NCBI RefSeq assembly: GCF_002504165.1
Contig: NZ_CP021404.1
Location: forward strand, 2,480,001-2,544,000
Reading direction: 5' to 3'
From: Pacificitalea manganoxidans
GTDB taxonomy: Bacteria; Pseudomonadota; Alphaproteobacteria; Rhodobacterales; Rhodobacteraceae
DNA: 64,000 bases
Each line of letters opens with the position of its first letter. Position 1 is the first letter of the stretch. Below, in pieces: positions 10,885 to 19,830 of the stretch. A program made the translations under genes and the position numbers. The notes below the pieces were generated by a model, which saw nothing but the letters and a program-made list of their open reading frames with translations, was not told where the DNA came from and made no database searches.

Positions 10885-11997
10885 CTAGAACGGGCCGTCT
10901 TCCAGCACGCCGTCCGCCGACATCTGCGCGTAGAGCAACCCCTCGCGCAGCCCGCGATCCGCCACCGAAAGCCGGTCCGTGGGCCATGCCCGCATCAAGG
11001 CCTGCAAGATCGCCGCGCCCGACATGATCAGCGCCTGCCGGTCCCGCCCGATGCGCGGATCGGCACGGCGGCCCTCCTCCCCCATCGTCAGATAGGAACG
11101 GATCACCGCGTCGATCTGATCGGTCGACATTTGCAGCCCGTCCACCTTGGTCCGGTCATAGCGGCGCAGGCCCAGATGGCTCGCCGCGACGGTGGTCACG
11201 GTGCCGGACGTGCCGATAATCTGGAACCCCTCGCGCGCCTGATTGGATTGGTAGGGTGTGAACTCGGTCAGGTTCTCCTCGAAGAACCAGCTCATCAGCG
11301 CGAAACGGCCTGCGTCATCCTCAACATCGCGAAACTGGTCCTTCAGCGTCGCGACGCCCAGCGGCACCGAAATCCAATCGACAACCTTCGCCGCCGGGAA
11401 GGGGCTGTCGGCGGTGCGGAACCCCTTGTGCAGCCGCATGATCGCGCGGGGCCGGTCCGGTCCCGGCACGCGGGACAGGTCGATCCACACCAGTTCGGTC
11501 GAGCCGCCGCCAATATCGACCACCAGCAGCTGATCGGTGCGGGTGGACACCAGCGGCGCACAGCTGACCACGGCCAGACGCGCTTCTTCCTCGGGCTGGA
11601 TGATTTCCAGCTTCAGGCCGACCTCGACCTCGACCTGCCGGATGAAATCGCTGGCATTGCGGGCGCGGCGGCAGGCTTCGGTCGCCACCAGCCGCATGCG
11701 CTGCACTTTGTGCTTCTGAAACTTTTTCTGGCAAATCCGCAGCGCCTGAATGGTGCGCTGCATCGAGGACCGGCTCAGCCGGCCATACGTTTCAAGCCCG
11801 GTGCCAAGCTGCACCGATTTCGAGAAACTGTCGACCACATGGAACTGGCTGCCCTTCGGCTGGGCCACAAGCATGCGGCAACTATTCGTGCCGAGATCCA
11901 GCGCCGCATAGGGTGCGACGGGATCCGCGACTGCGGGCGCGGGGGTATCTACCGGCATCGGGAACGCGCCCGCACCCTTGGGACGCTTGGGCGCCAT
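10885..11997 (-). CDS. Ppx/GppA-family phosphatase (exopolyphosphatase-like)
   Basis: 370-aa enzyme of the ASKHA fold acting on polyphosphate or on pppGpp. The phosphate-1 loop YAALDLGTNSCRMLVA, the phosphate-2 loop VDIGGGSTELVW and the GTSGTVTTVAA segment are all present. It lacks the C-terminal HD domain of long E. coli Ppx, so it belongs to the short form common in alphaproteobacteria. The ATG at 11997 is preceded by GGAGGGCGTAAT, and about 30 disordered residues precede the first strand. The substrate choice between polyphosphate and pppGpp cannot be made from sequence. Confidence 0.92.
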   Translation of the reverse strand: MAPKRPKGAGAFPMPVDTPAPAVADPVAPYAALDLGTNSCRMLVAQPKGSQFHVVDSFSKSVQLGTGLETYGRLSRSSMQRTIQALRICQKKFQKHKVQRMRLVATEACRRARNASDFIRQVEVEVGLKLEIIQPEEEARLAVVSCAPLVSTRTDQLLVVDIGGGSTELVWIDLSRVPGPDRPRAIMRLHKGFRTADSPFPAAKVVDWISVPLGVATLKDQFRDVEDDAGRFALMSWFFEENLTEFTPYQSNQAREGFQIIGTSGTVTTVAASHLGLRRYDRTKVDGLQMSTDQIDAVIRSYLTMGEEGRRADPRIGRDRQALIMSGAAILQALMRAWPTDRLSVADRGLREGLLYAQMSADGVLEDGPF

Positions 11998-12238
11998 GAT
12001 TACGCCCTCCGGTTCTGAACTTACCCCGAAACCTAGCCCTCCGCCGGAGGATTGGCAAGAATTGCGGCGTTTACCTTGCGTTGACCAAGGCGGGATGCCG
12101 CCCCCGGCCCGCTTCATGTAGATCATGAGAATTTTGGGACCCCGCCGCTGTGGCATATCCCGCGCGGCGGACGTAGGTGACATGGGAACGGGCGGCGCAT
12201 TCCGCCTGCCTTATCGCCTGTCAGCCCGGAGCCTCACG

Positions 12239-12541
12239 ATGCCCGAACTTACCCTTGTCTATTGGCGCGACATCCCTGCGCAGGTCATCGTCGGCCGTGG
12301 TCGCCGTGGCGCAAAGCACCCCCTGCCCGAACGGTTCGAGCAGGCCATCGACCGCTGCGCGATGAAGGTCGGCGCAAAGGATGCCGATGCCTATATGGCC
12401 GACTGGCGCAAGGCCGACCCGGTCACCCGCGATGGTGACCCGACCGAAATCGCCGCCGCCGAGGCCGCCCGCATCGATGCGGAATATGACAACGCCCGGC
12501 TCAAGGCGCTGATCGACAATGACGGGCGCGCGCCGGACTGA
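12239..12541 (+). CDS. Small 'virulence factor' (PF13769-type) protein next to a methyl-transfer module
   Basis: 100-aa acidic soluble protein. MPELTLVYWRDIPAQVIVGR begins a short beta-rich segment, followed by helical residues up to ARLKALIDNDG. It resembles the small family labelled virulence factor in domain databases, a name that says little about its job. The start at 12239 follows GGAGCCTCACG. It lies 92 bp upstream of a folate-dependent corrinoid methyltransferase and close to a RamA-like reactivase, so a role in B12-dependent methionine synthesis is likely by context but unproven. Confidence 0.75.
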   Translation: MPELTLVYWRDIPAQVIVGRGRRGAKHPLPERFEQAIDRCAMKVGAKDADAYMADWRKADPVTRDGDPTEIAAAEAARIDAEYDNARLKALIDNDGRAPD

Positions 12542-12633
12542 CCCCGGCCCGGCTGTTGACGGTGGCCCGCACGCCGCCGCTGCGTTAGAGACATTGCACA
12601 GCCGCGCCCGCGGCCCGAAACATCGAGGACCCC

Positions 12634-13593
12634 ATGACCCGCACCGTGATCGAGAGCAAAACGAAAACCGTGGCCATCGGCTTTGACGAACCGTTCTGCG
12701 TGATCGGCGAGCGCATCAACCCGACAGGCCGCAAGAAACTGGCCGCCGAACTGGAAGCGGGCGATTTTTCGACCGTCGAACGCGATGCGCTGGAACAGGT
12801 CGCCTGCGGCGCGATGGTGCTCGATGTGAATGCGGGCGTGGTCTACAACTCCAACCCCAATCCCAACGAAACCGAACCGCCGCTGATGCGCCGGATGATC
12901 GAACTGGTGCAGGGTCTGGTCGATGTGCCGCTCTGTATCGACAGCTCGGTGCCCGGCGCGCTGGAAGCAGGGCTGGAGGCCGCCGATGGCCGCCCGCTGG
13001 TCAATTCCGTCACCGGCGAGGAGGAGCGTCTGGAACTCGTCCTTCCGCTCATCAAGAAATACAACGTGCCCGTCGTCGCGATCTCCAACGATGACACCGG
13101 CATTTCCGAAGACCCCGACGTGCGTTTTGCCGTCGCCAAGAAGATCGTCGAGCGCGCCGCCGATTTCGGCATCCCCGCCCATGACATCGTCGTCGATCCG
13201 CTGCTGATGCCGGTGGGGGCGATGGCTACCGCCGGGCGTCAGGTGTTCACCCTCGTGCGCCGTCTGCGTGACGAACTGGGCGTGAACACGACCTGCGGCG
13301 CCTCGAATGTCAGCTTCGGCCTGCCCAACCGCCACGGCATCAACGCGGCGTTCCTGCCGATGGCCATCGCGTCGGGCATGACCAGCGCGATCATGAACCC
13401 CGTCCGCTCGGTCGAAATGGAAGCCGTGAAGGCCGCCAACATGCTGATGAACCATGACCCCAACGGCGGCGAATGGATCCGCTTCTCTCGTGTTTTGGAC
13501 GCGGTCCGCGAAGGCACGCCCTTCCCCGAAGCGGCTCAGGCCGCCGCTGCGGCAGGCGCCGGACGCGGCGGTCGGCGTCGTCGGCGCGGCTGA
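12634..13593 (+). CDS. Methyltetrahydrofolate:corrinoid methyltransferase (pterin-binding domain of split methionine synthase)
   Basis: 319-aa TIM-barrel of the pterin-binding family, equivalent to the folate domain of MetH. CVIGERINPTGRKKL is the pterin-binding signature, and GAMVLDVNAG, IDSSVPGALEAGL and DIVVDPLLMPVG follow the family barrel strands. There are no homocysteine- or B12-binding domains, so partners must be supplied in trans. In Phaeobacter inhibens a split methionine synthase of separate folate, B12 and homocysteine proteins has been proposed from genetic data, and this gene fits the folate subunit. The C-terminus is a Gly/Arg-rich tail (AGRGGRRRRRG). The downstream RamA-like gene starts 10 bp after the stop. 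Confidence 0.9.
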   Translation: MTRTVIESKTKTVAIGFDEPFCVIGERINPTGRKKLAAELEAGDFSTVERDALEQVACGAMVLDVNAGVVYNSNPNPNETEPPLMRRMIELVQGLVDVPLCIDSSVPGALEAGLEAADGRPLVNSVTGEEERLELVLPLIKKYNVPVVAISNDDTGISEDPDVRFAVAKKIVERAADFGIPAHDIVVDPLLMPVGAMATAGRQVFTLVRRLRDELGVNTTCGASNVSFGLPNRHGINAAFLPMAIASGMTSAIMNPVRSVEMEAVKAANMLMNHDPNGGEWIRFSRVLDAVREGTPFPEAAQAAAAAGAGRGGRRRRRG

Positions 13594-13603
13594 GCGTCCA
13601 GCC

Positions 13604-15643
13604 ATGGCCAACGATCCGCTCGTCATCTTCACGCCCTCGGGCAAGCGCGGCCACGTCGCCCCCGGCACCACGGTGCTGGCGGCGGCGCGCAGCCTTGGCG
13701 TCGATCTCGATTCGGTCTGCGGGGGCCGGGGCATCTGCTCTAAATGTCAGGTCGCCCCCTCCTACGGCCAGTTCTCCAAACACGGCGTCACGGTGGCCGA
13801 GGACGCCCTGTCGGACTGGAACGCGGTCGAAGAACGGTATGACAGCAAACGCGGCCTGAAACCGGGGCGGCGGCTGGGCTGTCAGGCGCAGATCCTGCGC
13901 GACGTGGTGTTGGACGTGCCGCCCGAAAGTCAGGTCCACAAACAGGTCGTCCGTAAGGAAGCAACCGCCCGCGACATCGTCATGGACCCGGCCACTCGCC
14001 TGCGGTTGGTGGAGGTCGAACAGCCCGACATGCACGAGCCCTCGGGCGATCTGCAACGGCTAACCGACGCGCTGCGCGCCGCGTGGGACATCCCCGCGCT
14101 TTCGGTGCCGCTGCCGGTGTTGCAGAAGCTCCAGACGGCGCTGCGCAAGGGCAACTGGCAGGTCACCTGCGCCCTGCACCAGCCGGTCGAGGACGGCCCT
14201 GCGCAGCTGCTGGACCTGTGGCCCGGCCTGTTCGAAGGTCCGCTCTGGGGGCTCGCCATCGACCTCGGATCCACCACCATCGCCGCGCATCTCTGCGATC
14301 TGACCAGCGGCACGGTCGCGGCCTCCGCCGGGATCATGAACCCGCAGATCCGCTTCGGCGAAGACCTGATGAGCCGCGTCTCCTATGCCATGATGAACGA
14401 GGGCGGCGCTGCGGAAATGACCGCCGCCGTGCGCGACGCACTGAGCGAACTCGCCCGCGTCGTGGCGGGGGAGGCCGATGTCCCAACGACCGAGATCGTC
14501 GAAGCCGTGTTCGTCTGCAACCCGGTCATGCATCACCTGCTGCTGGGCATCGATCCGGTGGAACTGGGCCAAGCGCCCTTCGCTCTGGCCACCTCCGACA
14601 GCCTTGATCTCAGCGCCGAGGCGCTGGACCTCACCGGCCTGCACCCGGCGGGGCAGGTGCATCTGCTGCCCTGTATCGCGGGCCATGTCGGGGCCGATGC
14701 CGCCGCCGTGGCACTGTCCGAAGCGCCCGACCGGTCCGAAGATCTGGTGCTGATCGTCGATGTCGGCACCAATGCCGAAATCCTGCTCGGCAATCGCGAC
14801 CGCGTGCTGGCCTGTTCATCCCCCACCGGGCCTGCCTTCGAGGGCGCGCAGATCTCGTCGGGCCAGCGCGCCGCCCCCGGCGCGATCGAGAAAATCCGCA
14901 TCGACCCCGAAACCAAGGAGCCGCGCTTTCGCGTCATCGGTTGCGACCTGTGGTCGAACGAAGATGGCTTTGCCGAGGCGACAGCCGCCAGCGGCATCAC
15001 CGGCATCTGCGGCTCCGGCATCATCGAGGCCGTGGCCGAATTGCGCATCGCCGGGCTGATGGACCCCTCTGGCCTGATCGGATCGGCCGAACAGACCGGC
15101 ACCGCGCGCTGCATCTCCGACGGGCGCACCCATCAATACGTCATTCATGACGGCACCGCCGAAGGCGGCCCGCTCGTCACCGTGACCCAAGGCGACATTC
15201 GCGCGATCCAGTTGGCGAAATCCGCGCTCTATGCCGGGGCGCGGCTCCTGATGGACGAATTCGGCACCGACACCGTCGACCGTGTCGTTCTGGCAGGCGC
15301 ATTCGGCGCGCATATCTCCCCCCTGCACGCGATGGTGCTGGGCATGATCCCCGATGTCGCTCTGGACCGTGTCACCTCCGCAGGCAACGCCGCAGGCACC
15401 GGCGCGCGTATGGCGCTATTGAACCGCGCCCAGCGGGCCGAAATTGACCAGACCGTGCGCCGTATCACCAAGGTGGAAACAGCCGTCGAACCCCGCTTTC
15501 AGGAACATTTCGTCGCCGCCAACGCGATCCCCCACGCCACCGCACCGTTTGCCACGCTGCGTTCGGTCGTGCCGCTGCCGGAGCCACGCTTCAATGCAGG
15601 TGACGGCGATGGCACACGCACACGCCGCCGCAGACGGCGCTGA
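13604..15643 (+). CDS. RamA-like ASKHA-domain corrinoid reactivation protein (2Fe-2S, DUF4445)
   Basis: 679-aa protein predicted to reductively reactivate a corrinoid protein using ATP. The N-terminal ferredoxin domain has Cys39, Cys45, Cys48 and Cys93 (CGGRGICSKC and LGCQAQ) for a 2Fe-2S cluster. A linker runs to about residue 215, then LAIDLGSTTIAAHL starts the ASKHA fold; VDVGTNAEILLGN, CSSPTGPAFEGA, GSGIIEAVAEL and VVLAGAFGAHI are the conserved loops. The start at 13604 is chosen because it begins the ferredoxin strand; the open frame extends upstream into the previous gene. Ten bases separate it from the folate methyltransferase, so the two are an operon. The C-terminus again ends in an Arg run. 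The target is probably the B12 subunit of the split methionine synthase, encoded elsewhere. Confidence 0.92.
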   Translation: MANDPLVIFTPSGKRGHVAPGTTVLAAARSLGVDLDSVCGGRGICSKCQVAPSYGQFSKHGVTVAEDALSDWNAVEERYDSKRGLKPGRRLGCQAQILRDVVLDVPPESQVHKQVVRKEATARDIVMDPATRLRLVEVEQPDMHEPSGDLQRLTDALRAAWDIPALSVPLPVLQKLQTALRKGNWQVTCALHQPVEDGPAQLLDLWPGLFEGPLWGLAIDLGSTTIAAHLCDLTSGTVAASAGIMNPQIRFGEDLMSRVSYAMMNEGGAAEMTAAVRDALSELARVVAGEADVPTTEIVEAVFVCNPVMHHLLLGIDPVELGQAPFALATSDSLDLSAEALDLTGLHPAGQVHLLPCIAGHVGADAAAVALSEAPDRSEDLVLIVDVGTNAEILLGNRDRVLACSSPTGPAFEGAQISSGQRAAPGAIEKIRIDPETKEPRFRVIGCDLWSNEDGFAEATAASGITGICGSGIIEAVAELRIAGLMDPSGLIGSAEQTGTARCISDGRTHQYVIHDGTAEGGPLVTVTQGDIRAIQLAKSALYAGARLLMDEFGTDTVDRVVLAGAFGAHISPLHAMVLGMIPDVALDRVTSAGNAAGTGARMALLNRAQRAEIDQTVRRITKVETAVEPRFQEHFVAANAIPHATAPFATLRSVVPLPEPRFNAGDGDGTRTRRRRRR

Positions 15644-15696
15644 GCATGCGAAAACCGATTGCATTGCCCGCGCAGCAACCTTAAATACGGGCCTGC

Positions 15697-15770
15697 GCGG
15701 GTATGGTGAAAAGGTATCACACGAGCTTCCCAAGCTCTTGTTACGGGTTCGATTCCCGTTACCCGCTCCA
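15697..15770 (+). tRNA. tRNA-Gly (anticodon CCC)
   Basis: Complete cloverleaf of 74 nt including an encoded CCA. The acceptor GCGGGTA pairs with TACCCGC, the D-stem is GTG/CAC and the T-arm is ACGGG-TTCGATT-CCCGT. The anticodon loop TTCCCAA gives CCC, reading GGG codons. The anticodon stem CGAGC/GCTCT has a C-T mismatch at its outermost pair. Confidence 0.95.
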
Positions 15771-15819
15771 GCTTCCAAAACCTTCCAGTCTGATAGGCGC
15801 GCTGCCCGGCGCGACATGC

Positions 15820-15851
15820 AAAAACCGCGCCCGGATTGCTCCGAGGCGCGG
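15820..15851 (-). terminator. Intrinsic terminator of the zwf–pgl–pgi operon
   Basis: On the minus strand CCGCGCC and GGCGCGG arms (15845-15851 and 15825-15831) extend through an inner TCGGA/TCCG stem and are followed by a T run (AAAAA on the plus strand). It lies about 40 bp past the pgi stop. Confidence 0.85.
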
Positions 15852-15889
15852 CTTGTCGCTTGTCGTCAGACCGCCAGCGGCGGGCGCGC

Positions 15890-17488
15890 TCAGGCTTTGG
15901 CTTTGGCGTAGTCCAGCAGCAGGCGGGTCGAGCTGTCCTTGCCCACTGGCTCGGCCTCGCCCGTGACCATCGGCTCCAGCGATTTCGCCAGTTCCTTGCC
16001 CAGTTCCACGCCCCACTGGTCAAAGCTGTTGATGCCCAGCACCACGCCTTCGACAAAGACCCGATGCTCATAAAGCGCAACGATCTGCCCCAGCACGCCG
16101 GGGGTCAGTTGCGGATAGGCCAGCGTGGTGGACGGGCGGTTGCCGGGGAAAACCCGGTGCTGCGCCTGCCGCTCCAGCTCCTCGCCCTCGAACTTGCCCG
16201 ACACCTGCGCGCGGGCCTCGTCCAGCGAACGGCCTTTCAGCAGGGCTTCGGACTGGGCCAGACAATTGGCGACCAGCAATTGATGCTGGTAATGCAGATC
16301 GGATTCGAACCCTTTGGCCGCGAACATGAATTCGCACGGCACCACCTCGGTCCCCTGATGGATCAGCTGGTAGAACGCATGCTGTCCGTTCGTGCCCGGC
16401 TCCCCCCAGACAACAGGGCCCGACACGACCTGCAGCGCTTCGCCATCCATCGACACCCGCTTGCCGTTGCTCTCCATCTCCAGCTGCTGAAGATAGGCCG
16501 GAAGCCGCGCCAAGCGCTGCTCATAGGGCAGCACCGCGCGGGTCGGGTAGCCGCAGATCTGGTGATGCCAGATCCCCACCAGCGCCAGCAGCACGGGCAG
16601 GTTTTCCGCCGGGGCGGCGGTGCGGAAATGCCGGTCCATCGCCTGAGCGCCGCGCAGCATGGCGCGGAAATCGCCGCCGCCAATGGCGATCATCAGCGAC
16701 AACCCGATGGGCCCCCACATCGAATAACGCCCGCCAACCCAATCGGCGAACCCAAACACGCGCTCGGCGGCGATGCCGAACTCGGCGGTGCGGCGCGCGG
16801 CGGTGGACAGGGCCACGAACTGCGCCGCCGGGTCTTTGACCTTCTCGGCCATCCAGCGGCGCGCGGTGTTGGCGTTGGTCATCGTCTCGATGGTGGTGAA
16901 TGTCTTCGACGCCACGATCACCAGCGTCGTGGTCGGGTCGAGCCCGCGCAGCGTATCGGCGATATGCGCGCCATCGACATTCGACACGAAATGGCAGCGC
17001 GGCCCGTCGGCATAGGGTTTCAGCGCGATCGCCGCCATCGCCGGGCCCAGATCGGAACCGCCAATGCCGATATTGACCACATCCGTGATCGCCCCGCCCT
17101 GCCCCTTGAACCGGCCTGCGCGCACGTCCGAGGCAAACGCCTCCATCCGGTCGAGCGTTTCTAGAACTTCGGGCATCACATCCTGGCCGTCGACCTCCAC
17201 CGGGGTGGCGTCCAGATTGCGCAGCGCCGTGTGCAGGACAGCGCGGCCTTCGGTTTCGTTGATGCGCGCGCCGATGAACATCGCCTCCCGGCGCTCAGCC
17301 AGCCCGGCATCCTCCGCCAGATCGATCAACAGCGACAGCCCTTCGGCGTCGATATTGGTCTTGGAGAAATCGAACAGCAGCGCGCCCGCCTCGGCGGAGA
17401 AGCCGGTGGCCCGGTCGGGCGTCTCGAAGAGCGACAGGATGGATCGGTCCGCGACTTGCGCGTGATGGGCTTTCAGCTTGTCCCACAT
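15890..17488 (-). CDS. pgi: Glucose-6-phosphate isomerase
   Basis: 532-aa cytoplasmic enzyme interconverting glucose-6-phosphate and fructose-6-phosphate. Family signatures [15 protein letters not shown] and [20 protein letters not shown] are present; the latter carries the catalytic Lys. [15 protein letters not shown] supplies the ring-opening His, and [11 protein letters not shown] and [12 protein letters not shown] bind phosphate. The start ATG at 17488 gives [18 protein letters not shown]. It is the last gene of zwf–pgl–pgi, with 28 bp from the pgl stop, and is followed by a strong terminator. In this group it feeds fructose-derived hexose phosphate into the Entner-Doudoroff route. Confidence 0.97.
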   Translation of the reverse strand: MWDKLKAHHAQVADRSILSLFETPDRATGFSAEAGALLFDFSKTNIDAEGLSLLIDLAEDAGLAERREAMFIGARINETEGRAVLHTALRNLDATPVEVDGQDVMPEVLETLDRMEAFASDVRAGRFKGQGGAITDVVNIGIGGSDLGPAMAAIALKPYADGPRCHFVSNVDGAHIADTLRGLDPTTTLVIVASKTFTTIETMTNANTARRWMAEKVKDPAAQFVALSTAARRTAEFGIAAERVFGFADWVGGRYSMWGPIGLSLMIAIGGGDFRAMLRGAQAMDRHFRTAAPAENLPVLLALVGIWHHQICGYPTRAVLPYEQRLARLPAYLQQLEMESNGKRVSMDGEALQVVSGPVVWGEPGTNGQHAFYQLIHQGTEVVPCEFMFAAKGFESDLHYQHQLLVANCLAQSEALLKGRSLDEARAQVSGKFEGEELERQAQHRVFPGNRPSTTLAYPQLTPGVLGQIVALYEHRVFVEGVVLGINSFDQWGVELGKELAKSLEPMVTGEAEPVGKDSSTRLLLDYAKAKA

Positions 17489-17516
17489 GGGGGTGCTCTC
17501 CTTGTAGGGGGTCGTC

Positions 17517-18191
17517 TCAGGCAGCCCAGTGCACGGTGGCCTCGGCCAACAGCGCCCGGATCGGTGCCTGTTCGGGCGGCAGGGAACGGGCGCGCTCGAA
17601 CGCGTCGCGCTTGCCCTCGCCCATGATCAACAGATGGGTATGCATCGCCTCGCGCAGCACCGGCGCGGTCAGGGTGATACGGGTTTCGCCCGCGCCCTCG
17701 GCCCGCATGGTGATCAGCGGCGGATCGCGCTGCTCCAGCGCGCGCTCCAGATTATCGCCCCCGGGAAACAGGGACGCGGTGTGCATGTCATCGCCCATGC
17801 CCAGAATCAGCGTCGTGATCGGCAGCCACGGGCGCACCGCCTCCGATTGCGCTTCGGCGTCCACATCGGACGGATCGCCCGTCACGGGGATGAAGCTGAC
17901 AAACCGCGCAACTGCGGCCTTCTCCACCAGCAGACGCTCGCGGATCAGCCGGGTGTTGGAACGACTCGACGTCTCCGGCACCAGCCGTTCGTCATTGAGC
18001 ACCACGCCCACCCGCGCCCAGTCAAGGCTGACGCCCGACAGCGTGTCGAAAACGGGTCCGGGGCTGGAGCCGCCGGGCACGCAGAGCGTCGCGGTGTCAT
18101 TGGCGGCCAGTGCGGCGCGCAATTCGCTGGCCACACTGTCCGACAAGCCCATCATCAGGGCTTCGCGGTCGGAATATTCGACGATATTCAT
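17517..18191 (-). CDS. pgl: 6-phosphogluconolactonase
   Basis: 224-aa hydrolase of 6-phosphogluconolactone, of the NagB/DevB-type fold rather than the beta-propeller type. [33 protein letters not shown] and [17 protein letters not shown] are the conserved family blocks. The ATG at 18191 overlaps the zwf stop codon (ATGA), which couples their translation. It supplies 6-phosphogluconate, the entry metabolite of the Entner-Doudoroff pathway. Confidence 0.95.
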   Translation of the reverse strand: MNIVEYSDREALMMGLSDSVASELRAALAANDTATLCVPGGSSPGPVFDTLSGVSLDWARVGVVLNDERLVPETSSRSNTRLIRERLLVEKAAVARFVSFIPVTGDPSDVDAEAQSEAVRPWLPITTLILGMGDDMHTASLFPGGDNLERALEQRDPPLITMRAEGAGETRITLTAPVLREAMHTHLLIMGEGKRDAFERARSLPPEQAPIRALLAEATVHWAA

Positions 18192-19642
18192 ATCTTGATC
18201 TCCCTCCAGCGGCGCCCGTCGCGATGCATCAACATCAGGGCGTCATCCGGCCCAACCGAGCCGACGTCATAAGGTTTCGGAACATCGCCACGGCGTTGCC
18301 ATCCTTCGATCAGCGGATCGGTCCACGCCCATGCCGCTTCGACCTCATCGCCGCGCATGAACAGCGTCTGGTTGCCACGAATGACATCCATGATCAGCCG
18401 CTCATAGGCGTCGGGCACATCGTCGGCATCCGGGCCCAGCGCATCGGCAAATGTCATGTCCAGCGGCACGTCGATCAGACGCATCCCGCCCGGCCCCGGT
18501 TCCTTGATGGTGACGCCCAGTTCCATGCCCTCGTTCGGCTGCAACCGGATCGACAGGATGTTGCGATGGGTGCGCTCGCTATCCTCGAAAATCGAATGCG
18601 GCGCGTCCTTGAACACCACCGCGATCTCCGAGGTGCGCGCCTTCAGCCGCTTGCCCGTGCGCAGATAAAACGGAGTGCCCGCCCAGCGCCAGTTGGAGAT
18701 ATGCGTGCGCAGCGCGATGAAGCTTTCGGTAAGCGACCGCGGATCTTCGACATCCTGCCGGTAGGAGGGCGTATCCGCCCCCGCATCATACTGCCCCCGC
18801 ACGATATGGTGCGGCTCCACCGGATCGAGAGCGCGGATCACTTTTAGCTTCTCGTCGCGCACCGCATCGGGGTCGAATCGCGACGGCGGTTCCATTGCGA
18901 TCAGGCACAGCAACTGCATCAGGTGGTTTTGCACCATGTCGCGCATTGCGCCCGACTTGTCGTAATAGCTGCCGCGCCCGCCGACCCCCACGGTTTCGGC
19001 CACAGTGATCTGGATGTGATCCACATATTGCGCGTTCCACAGCGGCTCGAACAGCACGTTGCCAAAACGGACGGCCATCAGGTTCTGAACCGTTTCCTTG
19101 CCCAGATAATGATCGATCCGGTAGATCTGCGTTTCGTCGAAATGCTGGGCCAGATCGCGGTTTAGCGCCTTGGCGGAGGCACGGTCATGACCGAACGGCT
19201 TCTCGACCACCACGCGGCTGCCCTCATCGGCCACGCCATGCTCATGCAGGCGCTGCGCCAGATCGCCAAAAAGCGACGGGGCCACAGAAAAATAGAACGC
19301 GCTCACCACGCCGTCGCGCATATGCCCGGCCAGTTCGGCCCAGCCATCGGTGCCCTTGGCGTCGATCGTGACATAGGACAGCAGGCTCAGAAACTGCGCG
19401 CGCGTCTCGTCGTTCAACTCGCCCTTGGGCAGGAAATCGACCAGCGCATCCGACACCATCTCGCGATAGGCCGCATCGTCCATATCGGACCGGGCCGCAC
19501 CGATGATCCGGGCCTCCGGCGGGATTTGCCCCGCGGCGAGGCGCCGATACAGCCCCGGAAGGATCTTGCGTCGGGCCAGATCACCCGTGCCGCCGAAAAT
19601 CACCAGATCGAACGCATCGACCGGAATGACGCGTGAAACCAT
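18188..19642 (-). CDS. zwf: Glucose-6-phosphate 1-dehydrogenase
   Basis: 484-aa NAD(P)-dependent oxidase of glucose-6-phosphate. The nucleotide-binding loop FGGTGDLARRKILPGLY is at the N-terminus, and the active-site signature RIDHYLGKETVQN contains the substrate-binding Lys. VEKPFGHD and RTGKRLKARTSEIAVVFK are further family blocks. It is the first gene of a three-gene operon with pgl (4-bp overlap) and pgi. A perfect 12-bp palindrome of LacI-family type lies 54 bp upstream. The ATG at 19642 follows GGAGCG at normal distance. Confidence 0.97.
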   Translation of the reverse strand: MVSRVIPVDAFDLVIFGGTGDLARRKILPGLYRRLAAGQIPPEARIIGAARSDMDDAAYREMVSDALVDFLPKGELNDETRAQFLSLLSYVTIDAKGTDGWAELAGHMRDGVVSAFYFSVAPSLFGDLAQRLHEHGVADEGSRVVVEKPFGHDRASAKALNRDLAQHFDETQIYRIDHYLGKETVQNLMAVRFGNVLFEPLWNAQYVDHIQITVAETVGVGGRGSYYDKSGAMRDMVQNHLMQLLCLIAMEPPSRFDPDAVRDEKLKVIRALDPVEPHHIVRGQYDAGADTPSYRQDVEDPRSLTESFIALRTHISNWRWAGTPFYLRTGKRLKARTSEIAVVFKDAPHSIFEDSERTHRNILSIRLQPNEGMELGVTIKEPGPGGMRLIDVPLDMTFADALGPDADDVPDAYERLIMDVIRGNQTLFMRGDEVEAAWAWTDPLIEGWQRRGDVPKPYDVGSVGPDDALMLMHRDGRRWREIKI

Positions 19643-19694
19643 GCGGGCTCGCTCCGTCTATCTTGGGCAATGGCGCAAGATGCACCACTCATGC

Positions 19695-19708
19695 CGTTAG
19701 CGCTAACC
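19695..19708. promoter_or_regulatory. LacI-family (CceR-like) operator upstream of zwf
   Basis: Contains the perfect palindrome GTTAGCGCTAAC (19696-19707), centred about 60 bp upstream of the zwf start codon. This matches the LacI-family operator type, and CceR in Rhodobacter sphaeroides is reported to repress Entner-Doudoroff genes through similar sites. A near-copy precedes fumC. The identity of the regulator is inferred; no LacI-family gene is in the window. Confidence 0.65.
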
Positions 19709-19830
19709 GAGGGATGCTTAGCGTCTGCTCCCGGCCAAGTCTAGCACTCGGCTCCGAATTGGCAAAAGACACAGCAAATTTCACGCCAAACCGCGCACGC
19801 GCCGCACCGGCCTGCTGGCAAAGCGGGCGC

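Noticed and set aside
12120-12238. Possible cobalamin riboswitch upstream of the methyl-transfer module (CAGCCCGGAGCC resembles the B12 box)
   Set aside because: The other conserved elements of the aptamer cannot be placed in order; a covariance search would be needed to support it.
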